Source of the DNA: Azospirillum oryzae
GTDB lineage: Bacteria > Pseudomonadota > Alphaproteobacteria > Azospirillales > Azospirillaceae
Direction of reading: 5' to 3'
DNA length: 64,000 nucleotides
NCBI RefSeq assembly: GCF_008364795.1
Contig: NZ_VTTM01000008.1
Coordinates: forward strand, 1 to 64,000
The position numbers were made by a program, and so were the translations under genes. This document shows positions 25,170-32,939 of the stretch, in pieces. Under the pieces are notes generated by a model. It ran no database searches. It worked only from the letters and a program-made list of their open reading frames with translations, and had not been told where the DNA came from. Positions within the stretch are counted from its first letter, which is position 1. Every line of letters starts with the position of its first letter.

Positions 25170-26132
25170 GTGGTTTCGACTGACGATGTGAGGATGGCCT
25201 ACCGCCTGATCCTGGGGCGGGAGCCGGAGAACGAGACGGTGCTGCGCGATGCGGCGAACGCATGCGGGACTCTGGACGATCTGCGCGGTGCCTTCCTGAA
25301 CTCCGCCGAATTCCGCGGCAAGCTGGAGGAGGACATATCTGGTCCGACCCGCTGGTCCGGCATGGAGCCGCCGATGGAGGTGGAGGACCGGGTGGACGAG
25401 GCGACCCTGGCCCGCCTGCTGGAACGCGTCGGTCTCTGCTGGACCGGGCTTGCCGAGGTCGAACCCCACTGGGCCGTCCTGACCAACGACAACTTCACCC
25501 GGTCGAACATCGCCGCGCACCAGGACGCCTTCTATGCCAGCGGCCGGAACGACGTGGACCGGCTCGCCGCTTTTCTGGCCCGCAGCAGCCTGTCGCTGCC
25601 GGCGGACGCCCGCTGCCTGGAGATCGGCTGCGGGGTCGGCCGGGTCACCGGCTGGCTGGCTGGCCGTGTCGGCCATGTCACCGCCGTCGACATCGCCCCT
25701 CCCATGCTGCGGCTCGCCGGGGAGCATCTGGGCCGGCTGGGGGTGGGCAACGTCTCGCTCGCCCACCTGGATTCCATCGCCCGCCTCGGCACGCTCGGCG
25801 CCTTCGACATCCTGTTCAGCGTGCTGGTCATCCAGCACAATCCGCCGCCGGTGATGGGCCATCTCCTGCGCACGGCGCTCGACACCCTCGCCCCCGGCGG
25901 CATCGCCTATTTCCAGCTGCCGACCTACGCGCCCGACTACCGGTTCCGCGCCGCGGACTATCTGGCCCAGGATCCTCGCAGCCATAAGATGGAGATGCAC
26001 GCCCTGCCTCAGCATACGGTCTTCGCCCTGCTCGAAGAGGCCGGGTTGCGCGTTCTGGAAGTGGCGGAAGACGAGCTGGTCGGGAACCGGCTCTGGCGCT
26101 CCAACACCATCCTGGCCAGGAAATCCACCTGA
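25170..26132 (+). CDS. SAM-dependent methyltransferase with N-terminal DUF4214-like module
   Basis: The protein has 320 residues and starts at GTG 25170 with GGGGAG 9 bases upstream. Residues 5-52 (RMAYRLILGREPENETVLRD, then FLNSAEFR) match the DUF4214 pattern often seen in secreted repeat proteins. The methyltransferase domain follows from about 130: CLEIGCGVGRVTGWLAG, VTAVDIAPPMLRLA and FDILFSVLVIQH. A related LGR-P module sits at the N-terminus of the GT2 protein at 41289-43958 and in the C-terminal half of 32940-35096. The substrate is unknown. It stands alone between two long intergenic regions. Confidence 0.82.
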   Translation: MVSTDDVRMAYRLILGREPENETVLRDAANACGTLDDLRGAFLNSAEFRGKLEEDISGPTRWSGMEPPMEVEDRVDEATLARLLERVGLCWTGLAEVEPHWAVLTNDNFTRSNIAAHQDAFYASGRNDVDRLAAFLARSSLSLPADARCLEIGCGVGRVTGWLAGRVGHVTAVDIAPPMLRLAGEHLGRLGVGNVSLAHLDSIARLGTLGAFDILFSVLVIQHNPPPVMGHLLRTALDTLAPGGIAYFQLPTYAPDYRFRAADYLAQDPRSHKMEMHALPQHTVFALLEEAGLRVLEVAEDELVGNRLWRSNTILARKST

Positions 26133-26600
26133 AGGCGCGATGCCGGAGCATCCCCAGGTGCCGCCGCCTTAGATTGCAGCCTCCGTTCGGTCACCAAGAT
26201 TTCGTAGGTCCGTCAAGAGGGCAAAAAGACACATAAATATGTTGTTGCATACGCATGGTTGCCCCATTAGACGTATGAACAATGGTGTGATGCCATTGCG
26301 CAGAGAACTTTTCTCGAACCAAGACCCTATCAAGGGTATGCAGGGGATAATTTTCTTCCTCCGATTTAATACGCGAGACTGAATATTAAGTGTCTCCAGT
26401 TCGTCGTGGGCCTGCTGAGCCGATTATGTGGAACTCTCCATGCTAGAAAAACTGATGCGGGCTCATGCTTTCGGCACGTTCGGCTCTTGTGGGGGCAGGC
26501 ATGATTTTCTTCTGCTCCCTGCACCGGCCGGTCTGAAGGACCTGCCCCGAACCGGTCGTTCGCCCCTTTGTGCCGCAGCAGGAAACAGGAGTGTGCGCGC
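26133..26600. other. Intergenic region (468 bp) upstream of manC
   Basis: This AT-rich stretch has no credible gene. It holds the inverted repeat caatgg/ccattg at 26280-26298 and a longer imperfect one, catacg/cgtatg, nearby. Promoter elements for manC are expected here but could not be assigned. AGGAG at 26587-26591 is the ribosome site for the ATG at 26601. Confidence 0.5.
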
Positions 26601-28082
26601 ATGACCGGGAACCACGGCAAGACGGCTTCCACGGCGGCTCCAACGGGCACGGCTGCGACGATCACCCCTGTCATTCTGTCCGGCGGCATGGGAAGCCGGC
26701 TGTGGCCGTTGTCGCGCTCCCTCTATCCGAAGCAGTTCCTGCCGCTGGCAAGCGAACTGACGATGATCCAGGAAACCGCATTGCGGGTGGTCGGGGATCG
26801 TTTCGCCCCCCCGCTGGTCGTCTGCAACGAGGAGCATCGCTTCCTGGTGGCCGAACAGCTGCGCGCTGCGGCGGTTCGGCCGGCGGAAATCATCCTGGAA
26901 CCCGTCGGCCGCAACACCGCCCCCGCAGTCTGCGTCGCTGCCCTGCGGCTTCTTGCCGCTGGTACCGACGGCCTGATGCTGGTGATGCCGTCGGATCATG
27001 TCATCGCATCGTCCGAGCGGTTCCTGCAGGCGGTGGACACCGCAGCCGAAGCGGCCGCGGACGGCGCGCTGGTGACCTTCGGGATCACGCCCTCCGCCCC
27101 CGAAACCGGCTATGGCTACATCAGGGCGGGGTCCGGTCCCGACGGCTGCGACGGTGTGCGCAAGGTCGAGCAGTTCGTCGAGAAGCCGGACCTCGCGACC
27201 GCGGAAGCCTATCTGCGGGACGGGTCCTATCTCTGGAACAGCGGCATCTTCCTGTTCTCCGCCAAGGCCTATGTCGCGGAACTCGAACGCACCGGCCCGC
27301 GCATCGTCGAGGCCTGCCGCCGTGCCCTCGCCGGGGCTGAACGGGATCTGACCTTCTGCCGCCTGACATCGGCGGCGTTCGCCGCTTCGCCGTCCGATTC
27401 CATCGACTGCGCGGTGATGGAGAAGACGGACCGGGCGGCCGTGGTGCCCGTCGACATGGGATGGAACGACGTCGGCGCATGGTCCGCCCTGTGGGACATC
27501 GGCGAAAAGGACAGCGACGGCAACGTGGCCCAGGGCAACGTCCTGCTTCACGACGCGCAGGATACCTACGTCCGATCCGAACATCCGCTGGTCGCCGTGG
27601 CCGGGCTCCGGAACGTGGTGGTGGTGGCGACCGACGATGCGGTGCTGGTCGCCGACCGCAGCCGGGTCCAGGACGTGAAGCACATCGTCGAGCGGCTGCG
27701 AACCGGCGAGCGCAGCGAGCACAGCCATCACACGACGGTCTACCGTCCCTGGGGATCGTACCGGAGCGTCGACCGGGGCCATCGCTTCCAGGTCAAGCGG
27801 ATCATCGTCAATCCCGGCGAGAAGCTGTCGTTGCAGATGCACCACCATCGCGCGGAGCATTGGGTCGTCGTCGAAGGCGTGGCCCTGGTGACCTGCGGCA
27901 AGGAAAGTTTTCTGGTTCACGAGAACCAATCCACCTTCATCGCGGCCGGCCAGACGCACCGGCTGGAAAATCCGGGAAAGGTTCCGCTGCATCTCATCGA
28001 GGTGCAGTCCGGCGGCTATCTCGGTGAAGACGATATCATCCGCTTCGAAGATGGATATGGGCGCAGTCTGCAATCATCCTGA
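26601..28082 (+). CDS. manC: Mannose-1-phosphate guanylyltransferase / mannose-6-phosphate isomerase
   Basis: This bifunctional 493-residue enzyme makes GDP-mannose from mannose-1-phosphate and GTP and can interconvert mannose-6-phosphate and fructose-6-phosphate. The N-terminal nucleotidyltransferase has GGMGSRLWPLSR at 28-39, YPKQFLPL after it, and FVEKPD and WNDVGAWSALWD further on. The C-terminal cupin (type II PMI) has GEKLSLQMHHHRAEHW near 405-421 with the metal-binding His residues. ATG 26601 is supported by AGGAG 9 bases upstream and skips a spurious longer start. It supplies the substrate for both Gmd copies. Confidence 0.95.
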   Translation: MTGNHGKTASTAAPTGTAATITPVILSGGMGSRLWPLSRSLYPKQFLPLASELTMIQETALRVVGDRFAPPLVVCNEEHRFLVAEQLRAAAVRPAEIILEPVGRNTAPAVCVAALRLLAAGTDGLMLVMPSDHVIASSERFLQAVDTAAEAAADGALVTFGITPSAPETGYGYIRAGSGPDGCDGVRKVEQFVEKPDLATAEAYLRDGSYLWNSGIFLFSAKAYVAELERTGPRIVEACRRALAGAERDLTFCRLTSAAFAASPSDSIDCAVMEKTDRAAVVPVDMGWNDVGAWSALWDIGEKDSDGNVAQGNVLLHDAQDTYVRSEHPLVAVAGLRNVVVVATDDAVLVADRSRVQDVKHIVERLRTGERSEHSHHTTVYRPWGSYRSVDRGHRFQVKRIIVNPGEKLSLQMHHHRAEHWVVVEGVALVTCGKESFLVHENQSTFIAAGQTHRLENPGKVPLHLIEVQSGGYLGEDDIIRFEDGYGRSLQSS

Positions 28083-28153
28083 TCGCTCTTCATCGCTGAC
28101 GAAGGTTTGACTGTATCGGTTCCGGACGCAATCGACTAACAAAGGCGGCTTTT

Positions 28154-29395
28154 GTGGAAAAAGTTGGATATCAGAAGATAACCAAGTGCCGGATCAGCGG
28201 AAGCGATCATCTGGTTTCCGTTCTGGACCTGGGTCACCAGGAACTGACTGGTGTCTTCCCGCGCTCCAAGGAAACCCCGATAACCCGGGGACCACTGGAA
28301 CTCGTCTGGTGTCCGGACAGCGGACTGCTTCAGCTTGCCCATTCCTACGATGCCGGCGAGATGTACGGCGAGAACTACGGCTACCGGTCCGGTCTCAACC
28401 AGTCGATGGTCCGGCACCTGACGCAGAAGATCCAGACCCTGGAGGCCATGGCCGGCGTCTCCGCCGGCGACGTGGTGCTCGACATCGGCTCCAACGACGC
28501 CACGTCGCTGAAGGCCTACAGGACTGCCGGACTGAAGCGCATCGGCATCGACCCCACCGGGCTGAAGTTCAAGGCCTTCTATCCCGACGACATCACCCTG
28601 GTGCCGGACTTCTTCACGGCCGCGGCGTTCCGCCGAGCCACCGACCGGCAGGCCAAGGTCATCACCTCGATCGCCATGTTCTACGACCTGGACGATCCCA
28701 TCCGCTTCGCCCGCGAGGTGCACGACTCCCTGGCCGACGACGGGCTGTGGCATTTCGAGCAGAGCTACATGCCCTCGATGCTGCGGACGGTCTCGTACGA
28801 CACCATCTGCCACGAGCATCTCGAATACTACTCGCTGGCGACGGTCGAATACATCCTGCGCCAGGCCGACATGCGGGTGGTCGACGTCCAGATGAACGGC
28901 GTCAACGGCGGCAGCTTCGCCGTCACCGCGGCCAAGCGCAGCAATCCGATCCGCAGCAACCGCGCGGTCATCAACTGGCTGCTGGAGCAGGAAGAGCGCA
29001 TGGGCCTGAACACGCCCGTGCCCTACCGCGACTTCGAGGCCCGGGTGTTCCGCCACCGCGCGGATCTGACCCGCCTGCTCCAGTCCCTGGCCGCCGACGG
29101 CAAGAAGGTGCTGGGCTATGGCGCCTCCACCAAGGGGAACGTGGTCCTGCAGTTCTGCGGACTGACGGAAAAGGAACTGATCGCCATCGCCGAGGTGAAT
29201 CCCGACAAGTTCGGCGCCTACACCCCCGGCACCCACATTCCGATCATTTCCGAGGCCGAGGCCCGGGCCATGCAGCCTGACTACTTCCTTCTGCTGCCCT
29301 GGCACTTCAAGGAAGGCGTCGTCCAGCGTGAACAGGAGTTCTTCGCCCGCGGCGGCAAGATGATCATTCCCTTCCCGGAAATCGAGATCATCTGA
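28154..29395 (+). CDS. NDP-sugar C-methyltransferase-like protein
   Basis: This 413-residue protein has the three-part layout of the NovU/TylCIII/TcaB9 sugar C-methyltransferases: an N-terminal zinc-site region, a SAM-binding core and a C-terminal Rossmann-like domain. The SAM motif is VLDIGSNDATSL near residue 109; NFHEH-type catalysis corresponds to YDTICHEHLEYYS; the C-terminal KVLGYGASTKGN is characteristic. The zinc region reads CRISGS and CPDSGLLQL, so the second Cys of each usual CxxC pair is Ser. GTG 28154 has AAAGGCGG upstream. It lies between manC and the RMD-like gene, so it may methylate a GDP-sugar or keto-sugar intermediate. Exact substrate unknown. Confidence 0.85.
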   Translation: MEKVGYQKITKCRISGSDHLVSVLDLGHQELTGVFPRSKETPITRGPLELVWCPDSGLLQLAHSYDAGEMYGENYGYRSGLNQSMVRHLTQKIQTLEAMAGVSAGDVVLDIGSNDATSLKAYRTAGLKRIGIDPTGLKFKAFYPDDITLVPDFFTAAAFRRATDRQAKVITSIAMFYDLDDPIRFAREVHDSLADDGLWHFEQSYMPSMLRTVSYDTICHEHLEYYSLATVEYILRQADMRVVDVQMNGVNGGSFAVTAAKRSNPIRSNRAVINWLLEQEERMGLNTPVPYRDFEARVFRHRADLTRLLQSLAADGKKVLGYGASTKGNVVLQFCGLTEKELIAIAEVNPDKFGAYTPGTHIPIISEAEARAMQPDYFLLLPWHFKEGVVQREQEFFARGGKMIIPFPEIEII

Positions 29396-29421
29396 GGCGA
29401 CCGGCCCGGGACGGAAAGCTC

Positions 29422-29473
29422 GGAAAAGCCTGGGCCGGAAAAGCCTGGGCCGGAAAAGCCTGGGCCGGAAAAG
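29422..29473. repeat. 15-bp tandem repeat, 3.5 copies
   Basis: Three exact copies of ggaaaagcctgggcc (29422-29436, 29437-29451, 29452-29466) and a partial fourth lie in the gap between the C-methyltransferase and the RMD-like gene. Exact copies imply recent slippage. Confidence 0.9.
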
Positions 29474-29503
29474 GATGCCGAGAAAGGGTAAGGAGCACAG
29501 GGT

Positions 29504-30502
29504 TTGGACGGATTCTGGTCATCGGCGGAGGGAGACCCTCCCCGGATCATGGTGACGGGGGCCGCCGGCTTCGTCGGCCGGCTCCTGGTACAGGAACTGT
29601 CCCAGCATCTCCCGGCGGGCGGGCGGATCCTCGCCTGCAGCCGGACCGGAAGCCTGAACGGCTTGCCGGCATGCGCCGATGCCGTCGCCTTCGACATGGC
29701 CGATGCGGCCGGAATAGAGGATGCGGTGCGTCGGACCATGCCGACGCACATCGTGCATCTCGCCGGCATTTCGACCCTGGCCGAAGTGGCGGCGCAGCCC
29801 GATCTTGCCTGGCAGGTGAACCTGTTCGGCTCCTTGCGCCTTGCCGAGGCCCTGGCCCGGCACCGTCCCGGCGGCAATTTCGTGTTCGTCGGCAGTTCCG
29901 AGGTCTATGGCCGCTCCTTCCAGGGCGGCGTGGCGCTGGACGAGGAAGCGCTTCTTCAGCCGACGAACCTCTATGCCTGCACCAAGGCGGCGGCCGACCA
30001 GACCTTGGGGCAGATGGCATCCGATGCCCTGAAGATCGTCCGGGTGCGCCCCTTCAATCACATCGGCCCCGGACAGGCGGAGCGTTTCGCCCTGTCCGCC
30101 TTCGCCGCCCAGATCGCCCGGATCGAACACGGCCTCCAGCCGCCCGTCATCCGCGTCGGAAATTTGGAGAGCCAGCGGGACTTCCTGGATGTCCGGGACG
30201 TGGTCGATGCCTACCGGATGATCGTCGAGCGCGCCGGCCGGTTGCCGAACGGCATCGTCTTGAACATCGCCTCCGGCGTTCCCCGGCGCATCCGGGACGG
30301 GCTGGAGGGGCTGCTCCAACTGGCGGACACCCCGATCGAGGTGGCGGTCGACGAGCGGTACATGCGCCCCAGCGACACGCCACTAGTCCTGGGCGACGCC
30401 GGCCGTGCGCGGACCCTGCTCGGCTGGGAACCGGTCCACCGGTGGGAGGACACGTTGAAGGACATACTGGAGCATTGGCGACACCAGAGGCCGCCCAAAT
30501 AA
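29504..30502 (+). CDS. rmd: GDP-6-deoxy-D-mannose reductase (RMD-like), GDP-D-rhamnose synthesis
   Basis: The 332-residue extended SDR protein probably reduces GDP-4-keto-6-deoxy-D-mannose to GDP-D-rhamnose. Evidence includes VTGAAGFVGRLLVQEL for NAD(P) binding, FVGSSEVYG, YACTKAAADQ with the catalytic Tyr-Lys, and the RMD-type segment RVRPFNHIGPGQ, GLQPPVIRVGNLESQRDF, DVRDVVDAYR and RPSDTPLVLGD. The start is TTG 29504 with AAGGAG 8 bases upstream. It competes with Fcl for the Gmd product, so the locus can make both L-fucose and D-rhamnose donors. A different 6-deoxyhexose reductase cannot be excluded. Confidence 0.8.
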   Translation: MDGFWSSAEGDPPRIMVTGAAGFVGRLLVQELSQHLPAGGRILACSRTGSLNGLPACADAVAFDMADAAGIEDAVRRTMPTHIVHLAGISTLAEVAAQPDLAWQVNLFGSLRLAEALARHRPGGNFVFVGSSEVYGRSFQGGVALDEEALLQPTNLYACTKAAADQTLGQMASDALKIVRVRPFNHIGPGQAERFALSAFAAQIARIEHGLQPPVIRVGNLESQRDFLDVRDVVDAYRMIVERAGRLPNGIVLNIASGVPRRIRDGLEGLLQLADTPIEVAVDERYMRPSDTPLVLGDAGRARTLLGWEPVHRWEDTLKDILEHWRHQRPPK

Positions 30503-30568
30503 AATCAGGCAGCCGCCGCGCTAACCCTTCCCTTGCGATCCCCACGATAAGGCCAACAGGAATTCAAA

Positions 30569-32899
30569 GTGGAAAAACATAAGATTTTCTTTGATGCCCG
30601 CTGCCTTCAGGATCCCAATTACAAGTACCGTGGGGTCGGCCGTCATTCCTCCAACATGTGCATCAGGCCGTCGGCCGATGACAAATATGTTCTGGTCGCC
30701 TGCTGTTCACGCAGCCTGCCCCCCCTGCCCCCCGAATACGAGGCACTCTTCGATCAGGTCCTGTACGGGTTCCCACGGAATCTGAACCGCACGGCGTCAA
30801 TCGTATCGCTGTCTCCGATGACCGACAGCACCGATTTTGCGACCAAACCGGACGTCGGAAATCCGCTGGTGAGCGCATCGCTGATCTATGACTTCATTCC
30901 TTGGGATCATTACGGATATCTGGGCAGCAAGGAAGCGATCGACGGTTATTGCAAGCAGGTTTCCGCGCTCAACAATTTTGAGCTGTTCTTCCCGATTTCG
31001 GATTATTCGGGTAGGCGGCTGGCTGAGATTTGCAAGGTCCCGGCAAAGTCGATCGTGATGACCGGCGTGGGCGTCCACGACGACTTCTATGAAGCCGACA
31101 GCCTGCCGGCCGACACGGTGAATGCCGTCCTGCGCAAGTTCGGCCTGAAGAAAGAGCAATACCTTGCCTTCGTCGGTGGGGGAGACCCCCGCAAGAACGC
31201 GGATCTGGTCGTCGAATTGGCCGGCCGGTATTCGGCCAGGACCGGAGGCGCCGTTCCCCTGGTGATTGGCGGGCAGTATCCATACGCCATGCGTGACGCC
31301 CTGACGGAACGCTACCGGGACTGCGGCGGACGGGCCGACGGGATCACGTTCCTGCCCCATGTGTCCGACACGGAGCTTGCTGCGCTTTACCGCGGAAGCC
31401 TTGCGACGGTGGTCGCCTCCCTGATCGAGGGCTTCTCGCTGCCCGTTGTCGAGGCGATCGCCGCCGGTTCGATCGCGCTCGTGTCGGACTGCGATGCGCA
31501 TCTGGAACTGGTCTCCACCCAAGAAGCAATTTTCAAGCGCACCGACGCCGATGACGCATTGGCGAAGCTGACGGCGATCGCCGGGCTGGATGCAGCGGGG
31601 CGGACCCGTCTGAAGGCTCGGCAGCAGGAGGGCGTCGACCGCTTCCGCATGTCGGCCGTGCGTGACCGGTTCTGGGCGGCCATGGACAAGGCCATCTCGG
31701 CCAAGCAGGCGGTTCCGGCCCCGGCCCCACTGCGCCGCAAGCGTCCGCGCCTCGCCATCTCGACGCCTTGGCCGCCGCAGAAGAGCGGCGTCGCCACCTA
31801 CTCCTTCAACACCATCAAGGCGCTTTCCCGGCATGCGGAGGTGGACGTCTATTGCGACGTCGCGCCGGCGGATGCTCCGCCGCTGCCCGGCGTCCGGCTG
31901 CTGCCGACGAGCGAGCGGATAGGGCGCGGTTACGACCGAACCTATTTCGTGATCGGGAATTCTCATTTCCACACGCCCATGATCAACCGTCTGCTGGAGT
32001 GCGGCGGGACGGCGATCATCCACGACTCCCGTCTGTTCGAATATTACTTCACAACGATGGGAGGACTGACGCCGCAGTTCAACGCCCTCGCGACCCGGAT
32101 GATCGGACGCGAGATCGCCGAACAGGACGTGCAGCTCTGGCTCAGGGATCAGCGCACCCTTCCCAACCTTTTCCTTGAGGATGTCATCGGGGCGGCCAGC
32201 GACATCATTGTTCATCACCCTGGTTTCGCGCGAGAGATCGTCAACCGGTACCGGCGCCAGCCTCAATATATTCCCTTCGCCATCCCGCCGCTGTTCGAAG
32301 ACGCCGATCTGGATCCGGAACTGCGGCAGAAGATCCGATCCGAGCTGAACCTGTCTGCGAACGCGCTGTCGATTGCCACCTTCGGTTATGTGGCTCCGGT
32401 CAAGGGGCCGACCGAATGCATCTTCGCTCTCGGCGAACTGCAGGACTGGAAGATTCCGGCGAACCTGTATTTCGTCGGTGGCATCGATCCGGACTATAAG
32501 GAGAAACTGCTGAACGACGCGCGGTTCTGCGGCGTCGAGCATGCGGTTCACTTCTTCGGTGACTACGCGTCGGACGATATCTACCGGAAATTCCTTCTGG
32601 CCGCGGACTGCGGCATCCAGCTCCGGAAGATCGGCTTCGGTCAAGGAAGTGGCGCCATCGCCGAATGTGCCGCTGCCGGCATCGCCACAATCGCCAACAA
32701 CAGCATTGCAGAATCCGTGGAGTCCCCCGCCTATGTCCGGCGCGTTCCCGATGTCCTCAGTCCTCCGCTGATTGCGGAGCAGATTCTGAATATTCACGAG
32801 AAAGGACTTGATTACGCGCGAGTGTCCGAAGAGCGTGGTCGTTATGTCAACAAGCATAGCTTCGATCATTATGCGATAGCGCTAATGGAATCTGTTTAA
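30569..32899 (+). CDS. Tandem GT4 glycosyltransferase (two catalytic domains)
   Basis: The 776-residue protein appears to hold two GT-B units. The first (about 1-370) starts FFDARCLQDPNYKYRGVGRH and carries FVGGGDPRKNADLVVEL and the GT4 donor motif SLIEGFSLPVVEAIAAG. The second (about 388-776) starts AISTPWPPQKSGVATYSFNT and has FGYVAPVKGPTECIFALGEL and, near the end, IGFGQGSGAIAECAAAG. Such double enzymes often add two sugars to one chain. GTG 30569 has AGGA upstream. From here to about 37.2 kb the DNA becomes steadily AT-richer than the rest of the window. Confidence 0.85.
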   Translation: MEKHKIFFDARCLQDPNYKYRGVGRHSSNMCIRPSADDKYVLVACCSRSLPPLPPEYEALFDQVLYGFPRNLNRTASIVSLSPMTDSTDFATKPDVGNPLVSASLIYDFIPWDHYGYLGSKEAIDGYCKQVSALNNFELFFPISDYSGRRLAEICKVPAKSIVMTGVGVHDDFYEADSLPADTVNAVLRKFGLKKEQYLAFVGGGDPRKNADLVVELAGRYSARTGGAVPLVIGGQYPYAMRDALTERYRDCGGRADGITFLPHVSDTELAALYRGSLATVVASLIEGFSLPVVEAIAAGSIALVSDCDAHLELVSTQEAIFKRTDADDALAKLTAIAGLDAAGRTRLKARQQEGVDRFRMSAVRDRFWAAMDKAISAKQAVPAPAPLRRKRPRLAISTPWPPQKSGVATYSFNTIKALSRHAEVDVYCDVAPADAPPLPGVRLLPTSERIGRGYDRTYFVIGNSHFHTPMINRLLECGGTAIIHDSRLFEYYFTTMGGLTPQFNALATRMIGREIAEQDVQLWLRDQRTLPNLFLEDVIGAASDIIVHHPGFAREIVNRYRRQPQYIPFAIPPLFEDADLDPELRQKIRSELNLSANALSIATFGYVAPVKGPTECIFALGELQDWKIPANLYFVGGIDPDYKEKLLNDARFCGVEHAVHFFGDYASDDIYRKFLLAADCGIQLRKIGFGQGSGAIAECAAAGIATIANNSIAESVESPAYVRRVPDVLSPPLIAEQILNIHEKGLDYARVSEERGRYVNKHSFDHYAIALMESV

Positions 32900-32939
32900 C
32901 TTTCGCTTTGAGAAAATCGGCGTTTGCGCGGAGATGGGA

